DNA of 64,000 bases from the NCBI RefSeq assembly GCF_000455265.1, contig NZ_HG005141.1:330815-394814 (forward strand), given 5' to 3'. Positions 8,118 to 17,803 of this stretch are shown piece by piece; within the stretch, counting starts at the first letter, position 1, and every line of letters begins with the position of its first letter. Position numbers and translations under genes: made by a program. Below the pieces are notes generated by a model. The model saw only the letters and a program-made list of their open reading frames with translations. It searched no databases and was not told the origin of the DNA. This DNA comes from Paenibacillus antibioticophila (GTDB lineage: Bacteria > Bacillota > Bacilli > Paenibacillales > Paenibacillaceae).

Positions 8118-9602
8118 ATGGATATGAACAGCTTCCCATCGCCTGTCTATTGCGGCACGGCATCGACTCCACGTTATCAGGAAATATATGAAGCGTTGAA
8201 GCAGCAAATAATAGCTGGCGTACTCCGGGAAGACAGCAGATTGCCTTCGATCCGGAAGTATGCGGAATATTTAAATATGAGCACGACCCCGGTGGAATTT
8301 GCCTATCAGCAGCTAGTGGCGGAGGGCTTCATAGAGAGCCGTCCAAGACGTGGATATTTCGTCGTGAAGCTGCCCGAGACTTATCAAAAGCTGGGGATCC
8401 GGCTGAGGGGGGATGTCCCCCCTGCTTCCGGGAACCCACTTCCTTTATCGGCAGGCGACACAACCCCTGAAAGCCATCCCCCGGACGGGAATCCATATCA
8501 ATTTGATTTTCATTTATCAAAAAATGATTTCAGCCTCTTCCCTTTCAGCATCTGGAGAAGAATCAACAACCAATTGTTCCGCCCGGATACCCGGGATTTG
8601 CTCTTCTACGGTGATTCTCAGGGAGAACCGGAGCTGCGGCTGGAAATCGCCCGTTATCTTCGTCAGTTTCGCGGCGTAAGATGCACTCCGGACCAAATTG
8701 TTGTCGCCTCCGAGCAGCATATGCTGCTTCAATTTCTTGGGCAGATTTTGAAGGAATTCAGCGGCTTGTGTCGAGTGGCTACAGAAGACCCGAGCTACCC
8801 GCTCGTCCCAAACACCTTGCGGTCACTTGGCTTTGATGTAAGCCCCATCCCGCTGGACGCGAGCGGCCTGCGCACGGATCTGCTCCGGCAGAGCAGGGCC
8901 CGGCTTGCCTATATCTCTCCCTCCCACCAGTTCCCTACCGGATGCGTGATGCCGGTCAAGAGACGGCTGGAGCTGCTGGAATGGGCCAAAGAAACGGACA
9001 GCTTCCTGATAGAGGATGACTATGGCGGCGAGTTCCGGTATGCCGGAAAGCCGATTCCGTCCCTTCAGGGGCTCGTCCCCAATCAGCATGTGGTCTATCT
9101 CGGCGGATTCTCGCAGGTGCTGGCCCCCGACTTTTGCATCCACTATATGGTGCTTCCCGAACCGCTTGTTCCGGGCTTCCATTCGTGGCGTTGTAACATC
9201 CTGTTTGAGGCATCCTGTTCGCGCATCCATCAACGGACACTGCAGGTATTCATTCAGGAAGGCCATTTTGAACGGCATATTCGCCGCATGCGCAGCCTGT
9301 ATCGAAAGAAGAATCTGCAGTTGTCCTCGGCCATTACCCGCCACTTTGGGAGCAAGGCTGCGATCTCCGGCAGTAGCGCCGGACTGCATCTCATCCTGGA
9401 GCTGTCGAGCCCGGAACAGGAGACCGGCCTGCTTCGCAAGGCGAAACAGGCCGGCATTCGGATTGCGTCGGAGGCTCCCTTTTGGAATCAGCGGCCGGAG
9501 CAACTGCCGCCCCGCTTCCTTCTAGGATTCGGAGGCATTCCATCCGACCGGATCGACGATGGCATACTAGCCTTGCATCAAGCCTGGTCGGGATCAGAGT
9601 AA
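8118..9602 (+). CDS. MocR/GntR-type regulator with aminotransferase-like domain
   Basis: A 494-residue protein. Residues 15-85 are a GntR winged helix (RYQEIYEALKQQIIAG, LPSIRKYAEYLNMSTTPVEFAYQQL, FIESRPRRGYFV). The rest is a fold-type I aminotransferase domain with EDDYGGEFRYAG. The usual PLP-binding motif FSK(S/T)L reads FSQVL here: position 333 is Gln (codon CAG, 9114-9116) instead of the Schiff-base Lys. The nearby Arg of the usual LRIGY motif is Cys. The ligand domain is therefore probably not a normal PLP aldimine sensor. ATG at 8118 has AGAAGGGCGG upstream. It may control the divergent acetyltransferase. Confidence 0.85.
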   Translation: MDMNSFPSPVYCGTASTPRYQEIYEALKQQIIAGVLREDSRLPSIRKYAEYLNMSTTPVEFAYQQLVAEGFIESRPRRGYFVVKLPETYQKLGIRLRGDVPPASGNPLPLSAGDTTPESHPPDGNPYQFDFHLSKNDFSLFPFSIWRRINNQLFRPDTRDLLFYGDSQGEPELRLEIARYLRQFRGVRCTPDQIVVASEQHMLLQFLGQILKEFSGLCRVATEDPSYPLVPNTLRSLGFDVSPIPLDASGLRTDLLRQSRARLAYISPSHQFPTGCVMPVKRRLELLEWAKETDSFLIEDDYGGEFRYAGKPIPSLQGLVPNQHVVYLGGFSQVLAPDFCIHYMVLPEPLVPGFHSWRCNILFEASCSRIHQRTLQVFIQEGHFERHIRRMRSLYRKKNLQLSSAITRHFGSKAAISGSSAGLHLILELSSPEQETGLLRKAKQAGIRIASEAPFWNQRPEQLPPRFLLGFGGIPSDRIDDGILALHQAWSGSE

Positions 9603-9618
9603 TGGCCGTGGGCTATCC

Positions 9619-10629
9619 TCATCCTTCCAGGCAGAGCTTGATCAGGTCGTCCACATGGGCGGTAGCCAGGCATTCCACCGTATCGGCGGCGCCGTAATAG
9701 ATTTTTACCTCTCCATCCTCCTCCAGCACCATGCCGCCGGGGAAAATAACGTCATTGCGGAAGCCCCCATCCGTCTCGTACGAAGCTTCAGGCGCAAGCA
9801 GCGGTGATCTGCTCATCCCGAGGATCTTCTTCGGATTGTCGAGATCCAGCAGCATAATGCCGGCCGTATACCGTTTCTTCCATGACGGCTCCCAGCCGTT
9901 CTTCCCTCTGGCGGGGTCGATATCCACCGCATGGAACGTAGTGAGCCAGCCCTTGCTCGTCTTCACGGGCGGTGCAGCAGGGCCGATCTTGTCATTGGCA
10001 AAAGGCACCTGCTCTACCGCCAGCAGCAGCTCGGAACGGCCCCAATAGGTCAGATCCGGCGACTCCGAGATCCAGGTGTCGAACCGGTCCGCTCCGCCGC
10101 GGCTGTACACCGTAAACGGGCGCTCCAGCCGGACGTAGTTGCCGCCAATACGCTCCGGAAACAGTACCATATTCCGTAAGTCTGGCGTCGACAGGCTCAA
10201 AATTTCGAAGGATTCGAAATCATCCGTCACCGCAATGCCTCCCCGGATGCCATGCTTCGTATCTACGGCGAAACACATATAGCAGCGTCCGTCGATGACC
10301 GTCAGACGCGGATCATAAGCGCGCACAATCTCTTCGTCCCGCAGCTTGAAGATCGGCTTCGGCCCCGCCGTCCAGTGAATGCCGTCGTCGCTGAAGGCAA
10401 TGCCCAGGTCCGTCGTATGGCTCGGCTCGATCGTCTGCTTCTCCAGCGAACCGTAATCGTTGCGGAATACCATGACATAGCGTCCGCCGAACCTGGCGAC
10501 GCCCGCATTGAAGACAAGCGCGGTGGGGTACGGCACGCGGGCGGCATCCAACACAGGATTAGCCGGGTGACGGCGAATGAGGGGGCTGGACGCCAGCGCT
10601 CCGATGATCGGCATATTTTGGGTTTTCAT
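9619..10629 (-). CDS. GH130 family beta-mannoside phosphorylase/glycosidase
   Basis: A 336-residue five-bladed beta-propeller of glycoside hydrolase family 130. Motifs include NPVLDA, VFNAGVARFGGRYVMVFRNDYG, IVRAYDPRLTVIDGRCYMCFA, GPAAPPVKTSKGWL and FPGGMVLEEDGEVKIYYGAADT. Family members phosphorolyse or hydrolyse beta-1,4- or beta-1,2-mannosides. The likely catalytic acid is the Asp in AYDPR. It is cytoplasmic (no signal peptide), as expected for processing an imported oligosaccharide. It is last in the leftward operon with the ABC transporter; AGGAGG lies 9 nt before ATG. Exact linkage specificity cannot be assigned. Confidence 0.88.
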   Translation of the reverse strand: MKTQNMPIIGALASSPLIRRHPANPVLDAARVPYPTALVFNAGVARFGGRYVMVFRNDYGSLEKQTIEPSHTTDLGIAFSDDGIHWTAGPKPIFKLRDEEIVRAYDPRLTVIDGRCYMCFAVDTKHGIRGGIAVTDDFESFEILSLSTPDLRNMVLFPERIGGNYVRLERPFTVYSRGGADRFDTWISESPDLTYWGRSELLLAVEQVPFANDKIGPAAPPVKTSKGWLTTFHAVDIDPARGKNGWEPSWKKRYTAGIMLLDLDNPKKILGMSRSPLLAPEASYETDGGFRNDVIFPGGMVLEEDGEVKIYYGAADTVECLATAHVDDLIKLCLEG

Positions 10630-10668
10630 ATATCAGTATCCTCCTAGTGTACGCAATGGTTGCCTCTT

Positions 10669-11631
10669 CTAGACAAGACGCCCATGTCCTTCAAACGGAT
10701 AGTCGATTGTAATACGCCCTGCTTCGCAGTCGCCAATGCCGCTGTAAAGATCAGCCTTGCCATCCGGGCGCATCACAATGCCCGCAGAAAAGACACAGTC
10801 GACCAAATGCGGTATTTTAGCAGGCCCGGGCGGGTAGCAGGGGCGGCTGCCGATCAGCTGAAGGTCAACGGACTCCCGGGTTGCCGGATCGAAGACGAAG
10901 GCCATGTTCAGGTATACCTTCACCTCCAGACCGCTCTCGTCCTTATCCTGATGGCAGATATGACCGATAACCCCTATTTTGCCGCTGTCGAGCAGATAGG
11001 CCTGATTGACGCCTCCCCATTCACCTTCTCCGAAGATGCCGTGAATGTACGGTGCGCTCTCGATGACATCCGCAGTCAAATCCTCCAACCTGTCGATGAC
11101 CGTGAAGCCGATCATGGATTCGCTTCCATATTTGCCTTTCATCTCGGCATTGCGCGGACGGGAGAAGACGCCGATCCTGCCATCCGCCAACGGAACAAGA
11201 CGAATGTCCTTCATTTTATTAGGGCCGGTTGTGAAATAGTACAAGTCGTGAAGATCGGTACCCCGGAAAAAGTAACCGAAGAACGTACTGTATTTTCCGG
11301 ACTGGTATTGCACATGGGTCCCGCCCATAACGAGCTCATCTCCGATTTCGGTGATGTAGGGATCCTCAAGTGTATAGATCATGCTATCTTTTACTACGGT
11401 CCATTCATCCCGTCCTGTCTCCTCGAACAGGCGCACCCACGAGCGGGCCCATTCATTGCGCCGTTCCACCCGCCCGAACAAATAGCGCTTCCCGTCCCGT
11501 TGGAATGGAATTGAAATATTGTAGACATCAAAGCCGTCCACGCCATGAAAGACCAGGGTCGCACTTTCATAGATTTTTTTGGATGCTTCAAATTCAATTC
11601 TCTTCTGCTTCAGGGTCAACGTTCTCCACAC
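10669..11631 (-). CDS. DUF1861 family protein (predicted beta-propeller glycosidase-like)
   Basis: A protein of about 320 residues resembling the DUF1861 family: FHGVDGFDVYNISIPF, RYLFGRVERRNEWARSWVRLFEE, LEDPYITEIGDELVMGGTHV, FSRPRN, GEGEWGGVNQAYLL and the C-terminal SAGIVMRPDGKADLYSGIGD. The family is structurally like GH43/GH130 propellers and is often found beside GH130. A start at GTG 11631 or TTG 11619 is possible; the ribosome site AAGGAAGG/GGAG lies between them. It sits between the binding protein and GH130 genes, so it likely acts on the same mannoside. Enzymatic activity is not established from sequence. Confidence 0.8.
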   Translation of the reverse strand: MWRTLTLKQKRIEFEASKKIYESATLVFHGVDGFDVYNISIPFQRDGKRYLFGRVERRNEWARSWVRLFEETGRDEWTVVKDSMIYTLEDPYITEIGDELVMGGTHVQYQSGKYSTFFGYFFRGTDLHDLYYFTTGPNKMKDIRLVPLADGRIGVFSRPRNAEMKGKYGSESMIGFTVIDRLEDLTADVIESAPYIHGIFGEGEWGGVNQAYLLDSGKIGVIGHICHQDKDESGLEVKVYLNMAFVFDPATRESVDLQLIGSRPCYPPGPAKIPHLVDCVFSAGIVMRPDGKADLYSGIGDCEAGRITIDYPFEGHGRLV

Positions 11632-11651
11632 CTTCCTTTGATTTCGGTCCT

Positions 11652-13193
11652 TTATTTAAGAGTAGCCAGGTATTCCTGAAATTGCTTCTGATATTCGGCA
11701 ACCACGTTATCCAGGCCCGCTCTTCTCATCTTTTCCAGCGCTGCCGGGAAGGCCTCGTCGTAATCCTGAACACCCATATAAATTGGAGTAATGCTTGCCG
11801 AAGCTTCCGACAATATGTTGGTGTATTCGGCTCTTACATTCGTCGGGTCAAAGATAAAGTTCGCCGCAATGCTGTTTATTGCATCCGGTTTGGCCTCAAA
11901 TAAGACGGCGTTGTTCTCAGGAATGCTGTTCTCCAAGTCAAACCGCATAAAGTTGACGTTGCCGTTCTGCGAGTCGGAGCCTCTATATCCAGGATTGTTG
12001 TTGTTATTCGGATCCTTGATCGGTTTGAATCCTTTCTCACCGTCCGCGGTGTAGTGCTTGCCCTCTATACCATATTGTACCAGATCATAGTTTTCTTGAC
12101 TTGCCAGCATCCAATCCATGAATTTAACGGCCGCCTCCGGATTCTTGCTGTTGACTGGCACGGCATTCCCGTTCTTGAAGGTGAGCGGACGCAGGTACTC
12201 CTTCTCCGGGTTGAACCATACAACTCCGATATCATCTACAGTGGCTTCGGGATTGTATTTCTGGAGCCCGCTCAGGCTTCCGCCGGTGCCCAAGCGGACG
12301 AACCATTCACCGCTGTCGAGCTGCGCGTCTACCTGCTCTTGCTTCATGACCAGAATATCGGGATTGGAAATCCCCTTGGTGTACAATTCACGCATGAAGG
12401 ACGCATCCTTCTTGAACTCCTCGGTCTCAATCCAGGACTTGACCTCGCCGTTTTGATTCACATAAAAGAACTTATCCTTCACCGTGAAGGGGAAGGAGTC
12501 ATAAGTCCGGTGCAGAATGGACGTGTGCAGGAAGATCGGGTCAAAGTCCGCCCGTGTGCCCAGATACGGCTTGTTGTTTCCCTTCCAGTTCTTCATGACA
12601 ACCTCCCAGGCGCTGATCAATTCAGCCGGAGTCTTCGGCTCCTCGAGATTATTCTCGCGGAGAATATCGCGCCGAATATTGAACTGGCCTTCACTGGCCA
12701 TTTCAACCCAATAGGAAGGAACAATATAATACTTGCCATTAATTTTAGCGCCATCGAAGATATCCTCGGGAATATATTTCTTCAGGTTCTCCCCGTACTT
12801 TTCGATCGCATCCGAGATATCCGCCAACGCACCGCGATTATAGTAGCTGGAGAACGGAGTGCGGTCCTGCATGACGTGGAACAGGTCAAAATCTTCCCCG
12901 GTAGACAGCATCAAGTTCAGCTTCTGGTCCCACGCGTCCCAAGGAATATAGACCTTTTCCACTTCCACGCCTACCCCGTCTGCGGCCAGCTTTTCATTGA
13001 CCTTCTGGTATACTTCCTTGTAGTCCTTCGGCTCCGTGCCGGGAACCAAATATTTGATTTTGACCGTCTCGGCAGGCTTGCTGCCATTCTCTGTGTTCGA
13101 CCCGGTGTTCGCCGAGTCAGAAGCCTTGCCGCATCCTATCAATGTTGAAAGGACAAGAACCGCGGCCAGTAGAAATGCGTACTGCTTTTTCAT
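11652..13193 (-). CDS. Sugar ABC transporter substrate-binding lipoprotein (LplA-type)
   Basis: A 513-residue family 1 extracellular solute-binding protein. The signal peptide ends in lipobox LIGC (Cys21), followed by a Ser/Asn-rich linker and the mature fold starting VKIKYLVPGTEPKDY. The size and C-terminal pattern (AAVKFMDWMLASQENYDLVQYGIEGKHY) are typical of LplA/YtcQ-like oligosaccharide binders of Paenibacillus. The ATG at 13193 has AAGGAGG 9 nt upstream. Its permease partners are immediately upstream. As in other CUT1 systems of this type no ATPase is encoded here; a shared MsmX-like ATPase is presumed elsewhere. Confidence 0.9.
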   Translation of the reverse strand: MKKQYAFLLAAVLVLSTLIGCGKASDSANTGSNTENGSKPAETVKIKYLVPGTEPKDYKEVYQKVNEKLAADGVGVEVEKVYIPWDAWDQKLNLMLSTGEDFDLFHVMQDRTPFSSYYNRGALADISDAIEKYGENLKKYIPEDIFDGAKINGKYYIVPSYWVEMASEGQFNIRRDILRENNLEEPKTPAELISAWEVVMKNWKGNNKPYLGTRADFDPIFLHTSILHRTYDSFPFTVKDKFFYVNQNGEVKSWIETEEFKKDASFMRELYTKGISNPDILVMKQEQVDAQLDSGEWFVRLGTGGSLSGLQKYNPEATVDDIGVVWFNPEKEYLRPLTFKNGNAVPVNSKNPEAAVKFMDWMLASQENYDLVQYGIEGKHYTADGEKGFKPIKDPNNNNNPGYRGSDSQNGNVNFMRFDLENSIPENNAVLFEAKPDAINSIAANFIFDPTNVRAEYTNILSEASASITPIYMGVQDYDEAFPAALEKMRRAGLDNVVAEYQKQFQEYLATLK

Positions 13194-13246
13194 AAAATAG
13201 ACCTCCTTATATGATGCTTTATTTATGTCAACCCCAAAGGGGATGA

Positions 13247-14119
13247 TCAACCTTTAACCGAGCCGATAACCAAGCCTTTCACAAAATACTTTTGCAAATA
13301 CGGGTAGAGGAAGATGATCGGCCCGATCGTCACAATCGCCGTAGCCATCTTGACGGATTCCGCAGGAAGCGTCATCCCGCTCGTACCGGCAAGCATCGTC
13401 ATCTCGTTCAGCATGCTGATCTCCGACTGCAACTGCAAGAGCATAAATTGCAGCGGGTACAGTTCTTTGTTGTCGATCAGCATGATCGCATTCCACCAGT
13501 TGTTCCAGTAGTCCAGCCCGTAGAAGAGCGCAATCGTCGCCAGGACGGGCATGCACAGAGGAAGATAGATCCGGAACGCAATTGTAATATCGTTGGCACC
13601 GTCTATGGTTGCCGACTCTCGCAGCGAATCGGGCACGCCGTTCATGAAGTTGCGGACCAGAAAAAGATTGAACGGGCTGAACAGGAGCGACGGAATAATC
13701 AGCGCCAGAATATTGTTGGTCAGACCAAGCGAGCGATTCATTAAATACCAGGGCACAATCCCTGCTGAGAAAATCATGGTGATGAAAAAATAAAGCGCTA
13801 ACAGGTTACGGTTTTTGACATTCTTGTTCGCCAGCGTGTATCCGGCCATGGATGTCACCAAAACAGCGAGTACCGTTCCAACGATGGTAACGAGGATTGA
13901 AATGGCGTAGCTCTGCATAACCTGTGAGCCGCCTGTGAAAATCAATTTGTAGGCATACAAGGAAAACTTCTCAGGGAAAAAACTGTAGCCGTTCCTTAAT
14001 AAGGCATCCTCATCCGTCACCGAGATCATGAGCACCAGCAGCATCGGAAACAGACACAACGCTGAGTATATCGTGACCAGGGAATACATGACCACCTTGC
14101 TGAGGGAAAACTTCTTCAT
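13247..14119 (-). CDS. Sugar ABC transporter permease (LplC/YtcP-type)
   Basis: A 290-residue inner-membrane permease with six predicted transmembrane helices. The EAA loop that contacts the ATPase reads ESATIDGANDITIAFRIYLP (near 180-200). The N-terminal KVVMYSLVTIYSALCLFPMLLVLMISVT is characteristic of the LplC/YtcP branch of MalG-type permeases. AGGAGG lies 10 nt before ATG. It lies between the other permease and the binding protein in one operon, and imports the sugar handled by GH130/DUF1861. Confidence 0.92.
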   Translation of the reverse strand: MKKFSLSKVVMYSLVTIYSALCLFPMLLVLMISVTDEDALLRNGYSFFPEKFSLYAYKLIFTGGSQVMQSYAISILVTIVGTVLAVLVTSMAGYTLANKNVKNRNLLALYFFITMIFSAGIVPWYLMNRSLGLTNNILALIIPSLLFSPFNLFLVRNFMNGVPDSLRESATIDGANDITIAFRIYLPLCMPVLATIALFYGLDYWNNWWNAIMLIDNKELYPLQFMLLQLQSEISMLNEMTMLAGTSGMTLPAESVKMATAIVTIGPIIFLYPYLQKYFVKGLVIGSVKG

Positions 14120-14170
14120 GACTAATTCCTCCTAAAACCTTACTTCGGCAGGCCTTTGCCGGATTGGAAT

Positions 14171-15106
14171 TTAATACAGGGCCCCGTCCTTAAAGAATTT
14201 GCGGGTAACCGCATTCGTGCCGAAGACGAGAATGAACCCGACAACGGACTGGAACAGTCCGACAGCCATTGCTTCCGACGGATCGCCGATCTGACGCAAG
14301 GAGCGGAATACGTACGTATCGATGATGTCCGTGGTCGAATACAGGGTGCCGTTGTCGCCGACCAAGGCGTAAATCATCCCGAAATCCCCATACATAATTT
14401 TGCCCATCGAGAGCAAGGTCAAAATTACGACTGTAGGCATCATCAGAGGAATCGTAATGCGCAGGCACATCTGCCACCGGTTGGCTCCGTCAATCTGGGC
14501 CGCTTCATACAGGGTCTCATCGATGCCCGCAATGGTGGCCAAATAAATCACGGCGCTCATTCCCGCTCCCTTCCATACGTGCATTGCCGTAAGAATGGCA
14601 GGCCATACCTCCGGCTCCGTATACCAGTTGACCGAAGCAATTCCGAGCGCATTAAGCATTTGATTTACAATTCCCATATCCATGGAGAAGAAGGCATACA
14701 GCACATAGCTGACTACGATCCAGGAGATGAAATGCGGGAACAGCATGACCGATTGGCTGATCTTGACAAAGAGCTTCTTGCGCAGCTCGTTCAGCATGAG
14801 CGAAATGATAAGCGCCGTCAGCGTACCAAAGACAATAAAGAGCACGTTCAAGAAAATGGTATTGAAGGTGACTGTAACCGCTTTGTAGGAGCGAAAGAAG
14901 AACTCGAAGTTTTCCAGCCCTACCCATTCACTATTGAAAATCCCCTTCGTATAATTGAATCGTTGAAAGGCAATGACCATGTAAGGATAGGTCATATACC
15001 CGAAGATAAAGGTGTAGATCATGGCCGGAAGCACCAGCAGGTAAGATGTTCGGTTGTTACGGATATCAGAAAATATGCCGAATGCCCGTCGCTGTCTCTT
15101 TTCCAA
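14171..15106 (-). CDS. Sugar ABC transporter permease (LplB/YteP-type)
   Basis: A 311-residue MalF-type permease, first gene of the operon. It has six predicted transmembrane helices, an N-terminal cytoplasmic stretch then SYLLVLPAMIYTFIFGYMTYP, and the EAA motif EAAQIDGANRWQMCLRITIP. It starts with TTG at 15106, preceded by AGGAGG at 8 nt. It is divergent from the AraC-type membrane regulator at 15397, which probably controls it. Confidence 0.92.
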   Translation of the reverse strand: MEKRQRRAFGIFSDIRNNRTSYLLVLPAMIYTFIFGYMTYPYMVIAFQRFNYTKGIFNSEWVGLENFEFFFRSYKAVTVTFNTIFLNVLFIVFGTLTALIISLMLNELRKKLFVKISQSVMLFPHFISWIVVSYVLYAFFSMDMGIVNQMLNALGIASVNWYTEPEVWPAILTAMHVWKGAGMSAVIYLATIAGIDETLYEAAQIDGANRWQMCLRITIPLMMPTVVILTLLSMGKIMYGDFGMIYALVGDNGTLYSTTDIIDTYVFRSLRQIGDPSEAMAVGLFQSVVGFILVFGTNAVTRKFFKDGALY

Positions 15107-15396
15107 TTTCGCATCCTCCTAAATGTTTGGTGGGCATTGCTTCCTCAATCGGCTTTGTGCAAAACTCACTTGGGAAGCATAAGCTCAGCGAACGGCTGGA
15201 CCTCCGCCGCTTGCTATAAACTCTATATCAACGGGCTGGCGTTGCCTATTTTAAATACCGGATTTCGCTTTCACGATTTGAATAAAGGGCTTTCAAAAAT
15301 CCGAACTGATTTTCATTTTTAAAGAATAGAGTATCTTTTGAATCGGCTTTATTTTATATTGAAGAAATTAAAGCGGTTGCAACGGAGGGAACCCTT
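15107..15396. other. Divergent intergenic region of the mannoside operon
   Basis: 290 bp between the permease operon and its regulator, presumably holding both promoters and the AraC-type binding sites. I see no palindrome or promoter pair strong enough to mark. A weak CcpA-like half site (TGAAAGCG, read leftward near 15266-15273) is noted but not called. Confidence 0.4.
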
Positions 15397-17718
15397 ATGC
15401 TAATCACCATGAATCGTCTTGTTCGCTATAAGGCATTCCAGAAACTGACTATTTCATATTTCCTGCTGATTCTTCTCACAGTAAGTGTGCTATCCACTTA
15501 TCTCTTTTATTTTTTCTCCAGGAATGCAGTCCAGGAAATCGATCGCAATTCCAGAGCCATGTTATCCCAGATCAGCTATGCTTCTGACGTCATCTATAAT
15601 CAAGCCATGATCATCGGCAATTCCCTGCTTACCCAGCCGGAAATTACCTCTTTCCTGAATAATACGGAGGAGAACAAGACAACTAATTATCATGTTTTTC
15701 AGCAATTGTCCCAGATTCAAAGCGCGTACCCGCACATCTACAGTATCGGGATCTACCGGCCGTCCACGAAAACGGTAGTCGACACGGCCGGACTGCCGTT
15801 CGATTCATCGCTCTACGCGATCAGCGCCGAGCAATACATGGAGTTTTACCCGCGGAGTCTGACCGTCCCTCACCGCAATAACGGGGTGCCGCTGAAGTTT
15901 CTGACCTTTCTGCTGTACCCGGACTATTCGTTGCTAACCACAGGCAACCCGCTCATCTATATCAACGTTGAGGAACAATCCATTTTGACGACGATCCGCA
16001 AAATCGGCATCACCGATTCGGCCAATAACGTGTTCGTCATGAGCAATGAAGGCAAGGTCCTGTCTCATACGGACTCCAATCAGTTTCTGGACGATTTGTC
16101 CGAAACACAGTATGTGCAGCAGATTTTGAGCGAGGATATGGCGGAGAACAGCTTTACGGCCAATATAGATAATAAGAAGCATCTGATCGCCTATGTAAAA
16201 TCCGAGGAAATGGACTGGTATTTTGTAAGCGTTACCCCGTACTCAAGCCTGATCTCCAATATCGACCACCTTCGCAATGTTACGCTGCTTGTGACAGGAG
16301 GAATCGTGCTGACGGGCCTGCTTGCTTCTATATTTCTGAGCAAAAGCATCTATAGGCCGCTTTCCGCCTTATTTGAAAAGATCATAAAGAACTCGGCCTC
16401 AGTAAAGACCTCGTATATCGATGAATATCAGGTCATCGCTGAAATGTTCAATTCCTTGCTGGAGAAGGAAAAGTCGATGCAATTCATGATCGACCGCTCA
16501 TCCCGAACGATTCAGGAGCATTATCTGCACTCCCTGCTGCGAAGCAATTCGCTTGATACCTCCGTCCCGGAGGAGCTGATTCAGGATATCGAGGAGGAGC
16601 TTTCCGGTTCCTATTTCTGTGTCATTGTGTTTAAAATCGACGATATGGAGCCGCCAAGGGGAGGAGGAGCCGAAGGCGGGCAAAAGCCGCTCTTGCGCTT
16701 CGTCCTTGGCAATATTGCCAAGGAAATGCTGGAGCCTCTCGGACAGTGCGATTATCTGATTACGGGGGAAAATGAAGCCGTGGCCGTCTGCCAATTCGCG
16801 AAGAGCGAACGGCCGGAGGAGCTGAAGCCTGCCTTGCGCAACGTACAGAGCTTCCTGAAGCGCTACTTTAAAATGACGGTCTCGATCGGGGTGGGCGACA
16901 TGACCTATGGCAGAAAAAACATCTCGTTCTCCTATACTTCGGCACAGCAATATGTAAAATACAGGCTGATCTATGGAAAAGAATCGATCATGGATGCTCT
17001 GACAACCCGGCCGCATATCATGACAACCCTGATTTACCCGACCGATTGCGAGAAGAAGCTGATCGAGGCGGTGCAATCCGGCAAACCGGACAATATTGAG
17101 GAAGCGACCGAGCAGTTTATCCAACACATATCCGTCGGTTCGGTTAATCAGGTGATCACCTACAGCATCCAGTTATTACTGTCCCTGCTCAAGCATTTTG
17201 ATTATTTGCGGCATCTTCCGGACTCTAATTTCACAGAATATCTGGATGCCGTCACCGATATCGAGGGCGCCGAGAATCTGGCGGAGATCAAGAGCATCTT
17301 CAAAAAATACGGCGCCAATATCTGCAGCCTGATCGAGGAGAAGAACCATTGGATCAACGCGCAGAAGCACAATATTGTCATCGAAAAGGTGCAAGCCTAC
17401 ATTCAGGAGCATTACGCCGAACCTAATTTGTCCCTTGAGCTTGTGTCCAATATTGCCGGCTTATCTCCAAGCTATCTGGGGAAATTGTTCAAGGGGGCGA
17501 CCCGGCAGTCGTTCAACGAATACCTGAATCAGATTCGACTGGAAAAGGCCAAAGAGCTTTTGGCATCGACCAATGAGACCGCTGCTAAAATCAGCGAGTC
17601 AGTCGGCATATACAATACGACTTATTTCTCAACGCTCTTTAAGAAAAAGTTCGGTTTATCTCCGTCGGCCTTTCGGGAACAGGAAGCAATAAAAAATAAG
17701 GAAATGAGAAATGACTGA
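15397..17718 (+). CDS. Membrane-bound AraC-family regulator with extracellular sensor domain
   Basis: A 773-residue one-component regulator. A transmembrane helix near 20-42 (LTISYFLLILLTVSVLSTYL) is followed by an extracellular Cache-like domain and a second helix near 300-318. A cytoplasmic linker follows, with a degenerate GGDEF/central domain (about 400-530), and two AraC HTH motifs at about 675-765 (LSLELVSNIAGLSPSYLGKLF; ISESVGIYNTTYFSTLFKKK). Such proteins sit beside LplABC-like sugar operons in Paenibacillus and activate them on sensing an extracellular sugar. The ATG at 15397 has GGAGGG at 7 nt. Its adjacent, divergent operon is the inferred target. Confidence 0.9.
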   Translation: MLITMNRLVRYKAFQKLTISYFLLILLTVSVLSTYLFYFFSRNAVQEIDRNSRAMLSQISYASDVIYNQAMIIGNSLLTQPEITSFLNNTEENKTTNYHVFQQLSQIQSAYPHIYSIGIYRPSTKTVVDTAGLPFDSSLYAISAEQYMEFYPRSLTVPHRNNGVPLKFLTFLLYPDYSLLTTGNPLIYINVEEQSILTTIRKIGITDSANNVFVMSNEGKVLSHTDSNQFLDDLSETQYVQQILSEDMAENSFTANIDNKKHLIAYVKSEEMDWYFVSVTPYSSLISNIDHLRNVTLLVTGGIVLTGLLASIFLSKSIYRPLSALFEKIIKNSASVKTSYIDEYQVIAEMFNSLLEKEKSMQFMIDRSSRTIQEHYLHSLLRSNSLDTSVPEELIQDIEEELSGSYFCVIVFKIDDMEPPRGGGAEGGQKPLLRFVLGNIAKEMLEPLGQCDYLITGENEAVAVCQFAKSERPEELKPALRNVQSFLKRYFKMTVSIGVGDMTYGRKNISFSYTSAQQYVKYRLIYGKESIMDALTTRPHIMTTLIYPTDCEKKLIEAVQSGKPDNIEEATEQFIQHISVGSVNQVITYSIQLLLSLLKHFDYLRHLPDSNFTEYLDAVTDIEGAENLAEIKSIFKKYGANICSLIEEKNHWINAQKHNIVIEKVQAYIQEHYAEPNLSLELVSNIAGLSPSYLGKLFKGATRQSFNEYLNQIRLEKAKELLASTNETAAKISESVGIYNTTYFSTLFKKKFGLSPSAFREQEAIKNKEMRND

Positions 17719-17736
17719 CCCTCATCCGTGAAATGC

Positions 17737-17777
17737 AAAATCAGCCTGGCTCGAGTCGCGAGTCAGGCTGATTTTTC
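17737..17777. terminator. Rho-independent terminator (bidirectional)
   Basis: AAAATCAGCCTGGCTCG and CGAGTCAGGCTGATTTTT form a strong stem with A and T flanks, between the converging AraC and TPR-S41 genes. Confidence 0.85.
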
Positions 17778-17803
17778 ACCAGGTCTGGACTAGATCACCT
17801 TCA

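Noticed and set aside
15260..15273. CcpA catabolite (cre) site before the mannoside operon
   Set aside because: TGAAAGCG is a good half site but the other half has three mismatches to the consensus.
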